Position numbers and translations under genes: made by a program. The notes under the pieces are model-generated. The model did not search any database, was not told where the DNA came from, and saw nothing but the letters and a program-made list of their open reading frames with translations. A stretch of 64,000 nucleotides of DNA from contig NZ_JBQCJW010000007.1 in assembly GCF_051967575.1 (NCBI RefSeq), positions 62,001 through 126,000 of the forward strand, given 5' to 3'. This document shows, one piece after another, positions 25,191 through 34,462 of the stretch. The stretch comes from Solibacillus silvestris_B (lineage in GTDB: Bacteria > Bacillota > Bacilli > Bacillales_A > Planococcaceae). The first letter of the stretch is position 1, and every line of letters starts with the position of its first letter.

Positions 25191-26093
25191 TTAGTATATA
25201 ATTTTCACGAAGCGATCGAGTAATATGTCGATTTCTTGCCGTTTTGGGATAAGGTCCATCCAGTCTTCGGGAATGTTGAGCTCCTCATAGTAAATACCTG
25301 CAAGTCCACCGGCAATGGCTGCAATCGTATCTGTATCATTTCCAAGATGTACCGCATTGAAAATTGCACTAAAATAGCTATCACTATTAAGTAAGCTCCA
25401 GTATACCGCTTCCAGTGTATGGATGACATAGCCGTTGCTTTCAATGTCGTCCCGCTGCAAACTTTCAATTGAAAAAATGCGTTTGAAATGCCCAAGCTCC
25501 TCAGGATAATCTTTCAACTTCGGCAAAAGCTGTTCATTTGCCGTCTTTAAGCTTTCCATAATAGATAAACCATCCAATAGATGATGAACAACATATGTAT
25601 AATGCAAACAGCAAAGCGTGGAGCGTATATGGCCATGTGTCAATGTAGCGTAATCTTTTACATAGCGCTCTTCAATGCTGCGCTTATAGCTGAAAAAGGC
25701 GATTGGCAAAATACGCATTAACGCACCATTCCCATTGCTCATTTCATCGTGTTTTGCTTCTTCAAACAGACCTTTTTTCTCCCAGCGATTCAATAGCTCG
25801 GCAATCGTCAAACCAACATCAAAAGACGGCTCATCATTATACGTCCAATAGCCGCGAAAAGCCCAATTGCAAAATGCCCTCTTTAAATCAGCGAACGATG
25901 TATCATCGATTAAATGCTCAATTGTAATCAATGTCATGGCACTATCATCCGACCATGTTCCGGCTGGCACATCCCAGCAGCCATAGCCAATCATATCATG
26001 CACTTCAAAAGTATCCCGCTCCATAAATTCGAGTGGCACACCATATGCGTCTCCGATAATAAAGCCCCATAAAGCCCGTTTCCGTTTATTCAT
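25191..26093 (-). CDS. ADP-ribosylglycohydrolase family protein
   Basis: A 300-residue member of the ADP-ribosylhydrolase (DraG/ARH) family, all-alpha enzymes with two metal ions that remove ADP-ribose from proteins or small molecules. Metal-binding motifs are present at both ends: GDAYGVPLEFMERDTF near the N-terminus, WSDDSAMTLITIEHL around residue 50, and HLGNDTDTIAAIAGGLAG near residue 255. The open frame continues 14 codons upstream, but ATG 26093 has GGGGTGAT close by and gives the family N-terminus (KRALWGFIIGDAYGVPLEF). It is a single gene with no ADP-ribosyltransferase beside it, so the substrate is unknown. Confidence 0.9.
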   Translation of the reverse strand: MNKRKRALWGFIIGDAYGVPLEFMERDTFEVHDMIGYGCWDVPAGTWSDDSAMTLITIEHLIDDTSFADLKRAFCNWAFRGYWTYNDEPSFDVGLTIAELLNRWEKKGLFEEAKHDEMSNGNGALMRILPIAFFSYKRSIEERYVKDYATLTHGHIRSTLCCLHYTYVVHHLLDGLSIMESLKTANEQLLPKLKDYPEELGHFKRIFSIESLQRDDIESNGYVIHTLEAVYWSLLNSDSYFSAIFNAVHLGNDTDTIAAIAGGLAGIYYEELNIPEDWMDLIPKRQEIDILLDRFVKIIY

Positions 26094-26457
26094 GTATATC
26101 ACCCCAAGTTGCAATCCGTTGATTTTCCCCTGCATTACCGGGCAGCAAAACTCCCGCCTAAGTATAGAGGAGATAGTTGAAGAATCTGAGGGAAATCAAC
26201 TTCCTGTAAAAGCCCGATTCGTGAAAGCTAACAACGAGCGGAGGTTGAAGGCCGGCAGCAAACGCGCCATCGTATGGCAATGTCGGCAATAACATGTCCT
26301 GCCCATCAAAAACCGCTATTTGAAGTTTCACTTGATTAGTTACAGTGTACCAAAAGAAAAATTGTTATTCGATTGTTTTTTGAATATTTCATATAAAAGT
26401 TGAAACTCGCTCTTTGGCTCCCATACTCGTTATAATAGAAGAAAGGAGCGGATTGAA
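26094..26457. other. 364-base divergent intergenic region, partly GC-richer
   Basis: The part 26140-26300 is less AT-rich than the flanks and has no supported gene; a 66-codon frame across it lacks a Shine-Dalgarno and overlaps the start of the hydrolase gene. A TATAAT at 26431-26436 probably serves the small gene at 26458; no good -35 is seen. Confidence 0.45.
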
Positions 26458-26616
26458 ATGCAATGCGGGGCAAAATGTTTTATGGTGGAAGTAGAGCATA
26501 ATGGTGAAAATAAACGTATAAAGGTAAAAGCAAGATCAGCAGTGCGTGCCAGAAAAACTGTGCGGGTACAATATGAAGATGCAGTCAAAATCATTTCCGT
26601 GAAAGAAGATGAATAA
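26458..26616 (+). CDS. 52-residue basic protein of unknown function
   Basis: ATG 26458 has GAAAGGAG at suitable spacing, TATAAT about 20 bases upstream, and a strong terminator directly after the stop, so this short frame has all parts of a real gene. The protein (MQCGAKCFMVEVEHNGENKR onward) has two Cys at positions 3 and 7, a central strongly basic stretch (KRIKVKARSAVRARKTVRVQ) and an acidic end. The alternation of hydrophobic and charged residues suggests a small beta-barrel fold, perhaps RNA- or DNA-binding (inference). It is too short for most gene finders. The longer frame on the opposite strand (26430-26669) is a shadow. Confidence 0.75.
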   Translation: MQCGAKCFMVEVEHNGENKRIKVKARSAVRARKTVRVQYEDAVKIISVKEDE

Positions 26617-26655
26617 AAACAGGGCAACCGAGTGAATGAATGGTTGCCCTTTTTG
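26615..26655 (+). terminator. Terminator of the 52-residue protein gene
   Basis: AGGGCAACC (26621-26629) pairs with GGTTGCCCT (26642-26650), followed by TTTT; A-rich upstream. Confidence 0.9.
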
Positions 26656-26712
26656 CATAAATACGGCATGGTCGTGGGTGAATATATTATGAAGCGGAAA
26701 ATTATCCAACAT

Positions 26713-28539
26713 TTAATCTAGCGTATCGAAAAAATTGATTTCCGTAATAGGGGGCATTTTCATTATTTCATTTAGGTCGCCACCCGATTTATAATAGCGG
26801 TTCAGCTCGTGAGGCAGTTTAAATTGTTCTATATCGGTATACATATAGCGTGAAAGCAAAATTTCCAGTTGTTGCTCCGATAAATGATAATAATCAATAT
26901 CCGGAGAAAGCGTATATTTAAATGTACCGCCAACGACAATGACTTGTTTTGCTTTGCAAATCGAAATTACTTTTTCGATTGTCGCTTTCGGCTGCTGGTT
27001 TTGTGTAATAAAAGGATAAAGACGGCTACTATGCAGCAATCCTTCAAAAATTCGAACGACGGATTTTGGCTTTTCCCCGGCAAATAAAATGACTACTTTT
27101 TCATTAAGGTGGTTTTCTTGTCTAAATTGCTTTAACGTATTTTCCAGCAATGCATGAAGCTGATTTTTCATGTCGTTCAACTGTTTTTCCGAAACGATAT
27201 TATTCTTCTCAATGACCCTATAAATATGGAATACCGGTAAATAAATATGGGTAAACCATTCTTTTTTGCTGTAATGCTCTTTTAATTTATTATAATAGCC
27301 GATCATGGAATGACTATCATTATTGATTAAAAAGTCTGAAAATTTTACGAATAGCTCCTCTGCTGTTGCAATATAAAATGTTAATATTCTTTTTATTGAT
27401 AAGCTTAAATCGGTAGGCATCGTCAATTGTTCATTCGTTTGCAAAATTTTTATCATCGGCAATAAAGGATGGAGAGGATTTACCTTTTCTACAATGGCTT
27501 GATTTCCATCTGACAGCAATACAATGGCGTTTTCTGGATATATTCCTAAAAAGTCGATTAGTCGATAGATGAGATGCAGGTCAAATTGGGTCGTTTGTTT
27601 AAATAGCTTTTCGATTGCCGCAACAGAAGAAATCGCCTCTTTATAAGGACGGTCCATCGTCATCGCGGAGTATACATCGATCATTTGCAAAATTTGCAGT
27701 TCCAATGAAATTTCATCGCCCATTAATTTTTCGGGATAACCAGAGCCATCGATGCGCTCATGATGTGATTTTGCATAATGTGCGATATATTCAAACCCGT
27801 CCTGACATAATCGTTCATATCCTAGCAGCACATGTTCTTGAATTGTCGCGAATTCATTGTGTTCTAATAGCTCCACTTTATTGAGAAGCGAACTTGGGAT
27901 GGAGGTTTTTCCGATATCATGCAGCAAGTACCCAAGTGCGACTTCTTTAATATTGGACACACCTTCTGATAATGCAAATAATGTGCCGAGTGTAAATACA
28001 TCAATCGCATGTAAATAGGAAGTTTCATCATGGCTTTTTAATTCGGACAAATAATTATAAATTTCCGTGCTTTCCAAAAAAACTGCGAATAGCTCTTTTA
28101 ATATTTGAATATCTTCCGAGTTGTTTAATGCTTTTCCATACCGTTTTTCCGAGCTGAGCTTACCGAGTACATTTAAAAAATCATGATCAAGCATATTCCA
28201 AAAACTAAAATCCAATTCAATATCCTGCCCTAATTCCTGCTCGGCTTGAATCGGGGTAAAAGGACTCGCCAGCATTTTTTCAAGCTGCTGCAACTCCATT
28301 TCTATTTGTTGATCGATATCCAGCCTCGTATTTACAGAATGCCCGGCTGGAATTGCTTTTTCGATTTTTATATCCCGTACATTACGGTTTTTTAAAATTG
28401 TAATAATTCCATCTGTCAGCATATGTCCTTTTGAGAGCAGGCGGCGGTTATCAATGTTTAAATCTTCATATAGGATTTGTCCGGGCTTTAGCTGGTAAGG
28501 CAGGCATATATCATAGTCTTTTGTCGTATGTTGCTTCAC
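26713..28539 (-). CDS. HD-GYP domain c-di-GMP phosphodiesterase with extra C-terminal domain (copy A)
   Basis: A 608-residue cytoplasmic protein predicted to hydrolyse c-di-GMP. Residues about 15-62 form the short N-terminal module often joined to HD-GYP (LKPGQILYEDLN, RRLLSKGHML). The HD-GYP domain spans about 170-335 with all key residues: His177, HD at 207-208 with Lys211, His236, HHERIDGSGYP at 259-269 and Asp288. After it comes a conserved C-terminal region: helices (about 395-475, FSDFLINNDSH, WFTHIYLPVFH) then a Rossmann-like block (about 480-545, KVVILFAGEKPKSVVRIFEG, KQVIVVGGT). It looks like the cap plus B12-binding fold but without DxHxxG. Start is GTG with AAGGAG 9 bases upstream. 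It is the last of four same-strand genes; copy B is at 34.5 kb. Confidence 0.9.
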   Translation of the reverse strand: MKQHTTKDYDICLPYQLKPGQILYEDLNIDNRRLLSKGHMLTDGIITILKNRNVRDIKIEKAIPAGHSVNTRLDIDQQIEMELQQLEKMLASPFTPIQAEQELGQDIELDFSFWNMLDHDFLNVLGKLSSEKRYGKALNNSEDIQILKELFAVFLESTEIYNYLSELKSHDETSYLHAIDVFTLGTLFALSEGVSNIKEVALGYLLHDIGKTSIPSSLLNKVELLEHNEFATIQEHVLLGYERLCQDGFEYIAHYAKSHHERIDGSGYPEKLMGDEISLELQILQMIDVYSAMTMDRPYKEAISSVAAIEKLFKQTTQFDLHLIYRLIDFLGIYPENAIVLLSDGNQAIVEKVNPLHPLLPMIKILQTNEQLTMPTDLSLSIKRILTFYIATAEELFVKFSDFLINNDSHSMIGYYNKLKEHYSKKEWFTHIYLPVFHIYRVIEKNNIVSEKQLNDMKNQLHALLENTLKQFRQENHLNEKVVILFAGEKPKSVVRIFEGLLHSSRLYPFITQNQQPKATIEKVISICKAKQVIVVGGTFKYTLSPDIDYYHLSEQQLEILLSRYMYTDIEQFKLPHELNRYYKSGGDLNEIMKMPPITEINFFDTLD

Positions 28540-28571
28540 GGGAAACCACTCCTTTAAATTTTATTATTATA

Positions 28572-28646
28572 GGTAATTACCCGAAAAAGTTAAATATAAG
28601 TAAGAAATAATCAATTTTATAAAAAAAAAATTAAGAAAATAGTCAA
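28572..28646 (-). promoter_or_regulatory. Probable promoter and palindrome upstream of HD-GYP copy A
   Basis: On the minus strand TTGACT (28646-28641), 19-base spacer and TATAAA (28621-28616) form a possible sigma-A promoter in a very AT-rich, A-tract-containing region. The 10-base palindrome GGTAATTACC (28572-28581) lies between it and the start codon and may be an operator. The 309-base gap 28540-28848 holds nothing else I can name. Confidence 0.4.
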
Positions 28647-28808
28647 AAAGTTTATATTAGTGTTCTTTTTGTGGGTAATTGTTATTAAAAAATAAGTGGT
28701 TATTAAGTTTTATTGAAGTGTGGTTTTATATTTGAAGTGAGAACAAACATGACGAAGCAACTTTTCTGTCAGGCACAATACGTGGATTAGCAATAGCTTA
28801 ACGAAAAA

Positions 28809-28840
28809 AACGGTGACTCCTTATTATAGAAGTGCACCGT
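28809..28840 (-). terminator. Terminator after the small membrane-protein gene
   Basis: On the minus strand ACGGTG pairs with CACCGT, extended by ACT/AGT with a one-base bulge, and is followed by seven T residues. It separates HD-GYP copy A from the genes upstream. Confidence 0.8.
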
Positions 28841-28848
28841 ATTACTAT

Positions 28849-29052
28849 TCATTTATTATTTTGTTTTTCTATTCTAATTTGCTTCACTAAATGAGTGATG
28901 AGCATTATAATTCCTGCTGAACATAAAACAAGACTAACAATAAATAATATGAGCCAGCTTCCAAAACTCCAATTTGCCGTAAAAAAGATAGAACCGACTA
29001 ATAAAAGCACCCCGATTAATAATACAAGGTAGCCTCCTTTAGATAATGACAC
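28849..29052 (-). CDS. Small two-helix membrane protein
   Basis: A 67-residue protein with two hydrophobic helices (about 8-26, GYLVLLIGVLLLVGSIFF, and about 31-55, WLILFIVSLVLCSAGIIMLI) and a basic tail (KQIRIEKQNNK), so both ends are probably cytoplasmic. The start is GTG 29052 with AGGAGG 9 bases upstream. It follows the giant kinase gene after a terminator-like hairpin and ends at its own strong terminator, so it is probably its own transcript. I do not recognise the family. It could be unrelated to the kinase despite its position. Confidence 0.75.
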   Translation of the reverse strand: MSLSKGGYLVLLIGVLLLVGSIFFTANWSFGSWLILFIVSLVLCSAGIIMLITHLVKQIRIEKQNNK

Positions 29053-29144
29053 AACAAAAAACCTCCTCCAAATACTACATCATAAAAATAACATAAATAT
29101 CGCAAACTTATCTATTGATATGTATAGAAGGTTTTAAAGATAAA

Positions 29145-29190
29145 TAAGACCGGAAAGAAGCCTTTTTTGGCTTTTCCCCGTCTCGATTAG
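29145..29190 (-). terminator. Terminator-like hairpin after the giant sensor kinase gene
   Basis: On the minus strand GACGGGGAAAAGCC pairs imperfectly with GGCTTCTTTCCGGTC around AAAAAA, followed by TTATTTATCTTT. Confidence 0.55.
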
Positions 29191-29200
29191 CAGCCTTATA

Positions 29201-32200
29201 TCAATTTTCCAAAGGGAGCGTAAAATAAAATTGGGATCCTGTATCCTTAATGCTATTTGCAAAAATTTTCCCGTGATGCTGTGTAATAATTTCCTTGCAT
29301 ATCGCAAGACCAATTCCATGTGAATTTAGCGCATTTGTATTGGAGGCACGGAAATAACTGTCAAAAATAAAAGGCAATTCATTTGCGGGAATTCCAATGC
29401 CGCTATCTTCAATCATACAAATTAATTCGTCTGCCTCAACATACACTTTGAGTTTAATTTGCCCCTTTTCTGTATATTTAATCGCATTTGCTATTAAATT
29501 TGAAATCACCTGTTCGATACGCAGCAAATCAATGACTACATATTGCTCCTGAGAAACACGCGATATAGTTGAATAGGAAAGGCTTGCTTCTTTTACATTT
29601 GCTTCAAAACGATAGGCAAATTCTTCGAAAAACTGCTGAATTGAAATTCTAGTAAATGTAAAGTCCATACGGCCAGCTTCCAATTTCGCCAGTTCAAATA
29701 AATCTTGAATTAATCGGTTAAGTGAAAGCAATCGCTCTTTGCTCCGGTTTAAATAATATTTTTGCTGTGTCTCATCTTGGACGACCCCATCTAAAATGGA
29801 TTCAATATACCCTAAAGTGGATGTCAAAGGTGAGCGCAACTCATGCGAAATACTGTGCAGCAATTTTTTTCGTTCTTGCTCATTGATGGCGAGCCGCTCA
29901 TTGACATCTTTTAATGAGAGATTCATTTTGTCCAACGTCGCTGTCCGTTCTCTCACACGATTTTCCAGCTCATTGTAAATTTCCGTATTTTCCAGAGTGA
30001 CCGCAATTTGTGTGGAAATAATGCGCAAAAGCTCAAGCTGTACGGAATTGAATGCATTTACAAGCAAATGGTTTTCTAAAAAAAGGAATGCCTGAATTTT
30101 TCCTTTATACTTAATCGGCATACATAAAACCGATTTTGCCTGTATATTCAAATGCTGGAACATTTGATTTGTCTCGATATTGCTAATGACTAACGGCTCA
30201 TCTGTTTGCAGCACATAGTCGAGGATTACTTTTATCGATTGATCATTCAGCTCGCATAATGAAGAAAAGTGAAATACTTGTTTATGAATATTGATGCTCG
30301 CTAAATTATAAAGGTTATTATTGGAATAGCGAATAAAGTAGCCGGAAGTTGCATTTGCCTGCTTCAAAATCGAGTTTAATAATTTATTCAGCATTTCTTC
30401 CGTACTAATTTCTTCATTTGCTAAAGTATGGGTTGCATCAAAAAGCCGAATCATATCGTATGAAAGAATTGGCGAAACGGTTTCAACACGTGTCGATATA
30501 AATTGTGAATAGCTGTTTTCCCAATCGATCGCAATTGCCTCGGCGCCCCATTTACGCATTGTCAAAATAGCTTGGGTAATATAATAGGCTGCCTTCACAT
30601 TGTCTTTCTGCATGCTATAAACATTTCCTGCCCGCTCATAAAAGACGGCTTCATCTTGTGTGAATCGATAAATTTTAGAAAGCTGAATCGCTCTGTCGTA
30701 CAATTGTGCAGCTTCTTCAATTCGTTGTTTTAATGTAAGTTTTTCTGCCAGCAACAATGTATAAAGATGCTCATATTGGTGAGGTGCTTCAGAAGCCCAT
30801 TTTTTAAAATAGGTGATGCTCTCCTGTATTTCTTTCAATAATGTTTTAGTGGAAAAAGAATGCTGCATTTTTCCTTTTAAAAAATCGATATTGCAAAGCG
30901 TGCGGAAGAAATAATATACTGGCGCCGTTGGTAAAGAAAGTACCTCCTTGCTTTGCTTTTCGAGCTGCTGCAGCAAATATTTGATTTGTGCTTCATTCTT
31001 GAATAAATAAGCCATCCGAAGACGCAGTGTATAATGCATCATAACAACGGCTTCCTCATTTTTCAACGTAATATGGGCATCCCATTCAGGCACTGTATCC
31101 ACAGTTTTCAGTGTATGAATCCAATGTTTAAATTCCTCGAGAAAATCATTGGCAAGTGCACTGGCATATTTTCCGTAAAGCTTTTGCTGATTGTGAAGCT
31201 CGTCTTCAATGTCCTGTATGGAACTGCCATCGATAAGCTTTGCATTACATAAAAAGCATGACAGTGCACTTATTGTATAGTACATGCCGAGCTGTTCCAT
31301 ATTTTGCTGGACATTGCGCATGTAATGAATGCTCGAGTCAAAATCCTTTTCCCAATGATTCAGAAAAATACTGTATATAAAGTACACGCGTGATTTAATA
31401 TACGTATTCTCCTGGTTTTCTGCCATCGATACCGCTAATTTGCCAAAGCGCAGTGCACCTTTCACATCGTTACTGCCTGAAATAAGTATTAATGCATAAT
31501 TAATAAAAACGATAGCGCTTTCTGTCGGTGCCCCGTATTTTAATTGAAGTTGCATTAAGCGAAGCAAAATCATGCCAGTCAAGTTTTGGCTCATACGGAA
31601 GGAATTGCTGACGATGTTAATCATAATTTGAATAAGAACATCGATTTCTTCATTTTCAATTTGTTTTAAATTAAGCAGCTGCTCGTTTGTTTTGTTGCGG
31701 AGCTTTAATTTTAACGATATAAATTCCTTGGCAACTTCCCACTGCTTTGGCTCAAGCTTAATATTCATATTACATAGTTCCATCGCGGTAATACCAGCAT
31801 TCAGCACAAGCTCGGTGTTCTCTTCCTCGATGAAAATCAATGAAATCAAGCGATAAATCTTCAGCTTTTCCAATTTTGTACGTGCATGGGACAACGCCTC
31901 GAAAATATAGTTTTTTGATTGTTCGTAATTACCTACTAAATATTCGCATTCTCCAATCGCCATGTAAATTTCCACAGTTTCTTCGCGCATTGATGACCAT
32001 TTATGATCAGGCAAAAAATGAAAAGTTTGTTTGAAGTATTGGCGTGCATGATTATAAAGTCCAGCATTTTTTGCTTGGATTCCGAGCTCGTAATTCCATA
32101 TAGCAAGCTGTTTTTGTTCTTGCAGGGAAAGGAGCTCTTTACAATAATTAAGCTGGCGGACGAGCGATTGCAATGGGTTTTCGATGCCATCTTCCTGTTG

Positions 32201-34300
32201 CAATAGCCTGCTAATCGCAAAATGTGTATTAAGGCGCACATCATGTGACAGCATTTCATAGGCTGCTTGTTGAATGCGGTCATGGACGAACTGGAATTTT
32301 GTCATATAAAGCTGTTGGCTATCTTCCATTAAAGATTTATGCTTCAAATCAATCTGACGATCCACAGTATGGATAAACCCGTTCGCTATTAATTCTTCAA
32401 GGTTTGAAAGCAATTCGTAATAAGGCAAGTTTGACAATTTCAGCATTAGCTGAAATTGAAATGTGTGCCCAAAGCATGAAGCCGTTTGTAAAACTGTTAA
32501 TGCTTCTTCTGATAGCATATTCATTCGACTTTCAATAAAGTTAAATAAATTGGTATTCCCTATATTTTGCTGAAGCTTTTCAACCTCGTATTCCCAGCAA
32601 GCATTTTTGAAATTATAGTAAATAATTTTATCTTTTATAAAAATACGAAATACTTCATGAACGAACAGGGCATTTCCTTGTGTCATTTGAAATAAACGCT
32701 GGGCTACAATATGCGCCGTTTCGCATTGGGAGTTTAGTGCCGCACTAACAATGCTGAATATTGCCTCAGGAGTAAGCAGACGCATTTGGATCAAATTAAA
32801 AGCAGCGAGCTCTTTTTGCCATAAAAGAAGAAGATCATCTGTTTTTTCTGCTTCAATGCGATTGGCGACAATGAGCAATAGAAAACCCTTTTCATGTTGC
32901 TCGTAAATTTGCTCCAATATTTGAATAGCCTCCAGTTCAGCCCATTGAATATCATCGATGAAAATAACGAGCGTCTTTTTTTGAAGCGAGAAAATATGCA
33001 GTAATTTCTCAATTGAAGCAAATATAAATGCATTTAACTGTAGTGTATACTGTTTGCTTTCTTGTACAATTCGAAATCGCTCATCAATGAGCCATTCAAG
33101 CTCAGGGAAAAGCTGCAGAAGCCCTTCAGTAATCGATAATTCCACTTCCAGCATTTTGGATCGGAAAATATCAATCGATTGCTCGCCTTCCAAAAAAATC
33201 TGCCTCAACAATATTCTTAAAGGCTCGATAATCGGTTGAAATGAATACTGTTCTTGTAGCTGATCAAATTTGCCTTCCAAAAAATAGCCTTTGTCCTGGG
33301 CGGCATATGCCATGACGGATTTGGCTAACGCAGATTTGCCGCTGCCGGAAATGCCATTAATAAAAACAATTTCCTTATTGCCTTTTTTTGCGTTGTTATA
33401 AGCTTTTTGCAAGATGAATTGCTCTGTTTCACGGCCATAAAGTTTAGTGGAGAAGTTCGGCTGATATGGCGTATCCTGCTCTCCAAGCGTAAATTGCGCA
33501 TCAAATTCATGATGGATTAAAAGCTGCATTGCTTTCATCAAATCATGGCGAAGGCCAAATGCTGTTTCATAGCGTTCTTCCTTATTTTTGCTAAGCAATT
33601 TCAAAATGATCTTATTGAGCATGACAAGCTTGCATTGCTCGTTTAATAATGTCGTGTTTGGTGCTTTTGTTAAAATGTAAAATATATAGTCCACAAAATT
33701 GTCTGCATTATATAACGGAATATTTGTCGTCATTTCATATAAAATGGCCCCTAGAGCATAGAGGTCTGTACGTTCATCCACTTCGGAAATAACACGGCCG
33801 GTTTGTTCAGGGGCGATATACGAAAGCTCATCTAAATTCCCGGTATGCACATGTTGTTGATATTTCGCAAAAGTGCGTTTTATCGTAGAAGGAGCCAATA
33901 GTTTTATTTTAAGTGTATGTGGTTGAATCATTATAAGGTTTGGCGAAAGATGCTCAATCATTTCCCCTTGCTGATGAATGCTCACACATGCGTTGGCAAG
34001 CTCAATCGCTATTTGCACAACCTGATGCAATGCAGGGGAGGAATCGATCAAATATTGTTGCAATGTAAGCCCCGGGAAATCTTCATATACAATTGCATAC
34101 TGCTGCTGGAAATGTATAATATCAACAGGTTGAAACAGCCAAGAGCTATTTTGGGTTTTGAGTTTTAGATGATCTAATAGCTCGACTGCTTGTCGCTTGG
34201 ACATAATATGACCTGCTGGCTGTATGAGCATCATTCGATTAAAGCTTTCCATATATTTGCGTGTAAGCAGTTGCTGCAATGTAAGATTTTCAGTCATCAT
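29201..34300 (-). CDS. Giant cytoplasmic signalling protein: pseudokinase + AAA ATPase + TPR + GAF + histidine kinase
   Basis: A 1699-residue soluble protein of the class named trifunctional serine/threonine kinase/ATP-binding protein/sensor histidine kinase. Order: kinase-like domain (about 10-260), AAA/STAND-type ATPase with Walker A GISGSGKS (about 316-323) and Walker B LVIFIDD (about 444-450), a long helical TPR-like region (about 600-1260), GAF (about 1290-1440), coiled coil, then HisKA with phospho-acceptor His in SISHELRSPLTS (about 1486), N-box LIANAIKYTEKG, and G-boxes EDSGIGIP and HGIGLAI. The histidine kinase looks active. The kinase-like part keeps APE (SYIAPEQTGR) and DERTDLYALGAILYEM but its HRD and DFG equivalents are lost (GEMIEHLSPN; LLAPS), so it is a pseudokinase. 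I prefer ATG 34300 (AAGGAG 9 bases upstream); the frame opens at 34330. No response regulator is nearby. Confidence 0.92.
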   Translation of the reverse strand: MMTENLTLQQLLTRKYMESFNRMMLIQPAGHIMSKRQAVELLDHLKLKTQNSSWLFQPVDIIHFQQQYAIVYEDFPGLTLQQYLIDSSPALHQVVQIAIELANACVSIHQQGEMIEHLSPNLIMIQPHTLKIKLLAPSTIKRTFAKYQQHVHTGNLDELSYIAPEQTGRVISEVDERTDLYALGAILYEMTTNIPLYNADNFVDYIFYILTKAPNTTLLNEQCKLVMLNKIILKLLSKNKEERYETAFGLRHDLMKAMQLLIHHEFDAQFTLGEQDTPYQPNFSTKLYGRETEQFILQKAYNNAKKGNKEIVFINGISGSGKSALAKSVMAYAAQDKGYFLEGKFDQLQEQYSFQPIIEPLRILLRQIFLEGEQSIDIFRSKMLEVELSITEGLLQLFPELEWLIDERFRIVQESKQYTLQLNAFIFASIEKLLHIFSLQKKTLVIFIDDIQWAELEAIQILEQIYEQHEKGFLLLIVANRIEAEKTDDLLLLWQKELAAFNLIQMRLLTPEAIFSIVSAALNSQCETAHIVAQRLFQMTQGNALFVHEVFRIFIKDKIIYYNFKNACWEYEVEKLQQNIGNTNLFNFIESRMNMLSEEALTVLQTASCFGHTFQFQLMLKLSNLPYYELLSNLEELIANGFIHTVDRQIDLKHKSLMEDSQQLYMTKFQFVHDRIQQAAYEMLSHDVRLNTHFAISRLLQQEDGIENPLQSLVRQLNYCKELLSLQEQKQLAIWNYELGIQAKNAGLYNHARQYFKQTFHFLPDHKWSSMREETVEIYMAIGECEYLVGNYEQSKNYIFEALSHARTKLEKLKIYRLISLIFIEEENTELVLNAGITAMELCNMNIKLEPKQWEVAKEFISLKLKLRNKTNEQLLNLKQIENEEIDVLIQIMINIVSNSFRMSQNLTGMILLRLMQLQLKYGAPTESAIVFINYALILISGSNDVKGALRFGKLAVSMAENQENTYIKSRVYFIYSIFLNHWEKDFDSSIHYMRNVQQNMEQLGMYYTISALSCFLCNAKLIDGSSIQDIEDELHNQQKLYGKYASALANDFLEEFKHWIHTLKTVDTVPEWDAHITLKNEEAVVMMHYTLRLRMAYLFKNEAQIKYLLQQLEKQSKEVLSLPTAPVYYFFRTLCNIDFLKGKMQHSFSTKTLLKEIQESITYFKKWASEAPHQYEHLYTLLLAEKLTLKQRIEEAAQLYDRAIQLSKIYRFTQDEAVFYERAGNVYSMQKDNVKAAYYITQAILTMRKWGAEAIAIDWENSYSQFISTRVETVSPILSYDMIRLFDATHTLANEEISTEEMLNKLLNSILKQANATSGYFIRYSNNNLYNLASINIHKQVFHFSSLCELNDQSIKVILDYVLQTDEPLVISNIETNQMFQHLNIQAKSVLCMPIKYKGKIQAFLFLENHLLVNAFNSVQLELLRIISTQIAVTLENTEIYNELENRVRERTATLDKMNLSLKDVNERLAINEQERKKLLHSISHELRSPLTSTLGYIESILDGVVQDETQQKYYLNRSKERLLSLNRLIQDLFELAKLEAGRMDFTFTRISIQQFFEEFAYRFEANVKEASLSYSTISRVSQEQYVVIDLLRIEQVISNLIANAIKYTEKGQIKLKVYVEADELICMIEDSGIGIPANELPFIFDSYFRASNTNALNSHGIGLAICKEIITQHHGKIFANSIKDTGSQFYFTLPLEN

Positions 34301-34462
34301 TTGTATCAGCTCCTTCATCAATCCCGCCACAACAGGCAGTATAATTCCTCATGATAAGTCCGTCATAACATAATCGATGATGGAAAAACGAATCGCCGAC
34401 TATAAAACGATTTGCAACGCACAGATTTTCGGGGCCATTATGCGCTATGATCGGATTTTGTG

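Noticed and set aside
26430..26669. 79-codon frame on the minus strand over the 52-residue gene
   Set aside because: No Shine-Dalgarno, runs through a terminator hairpin, and the plus-strand gene has all expected signals.
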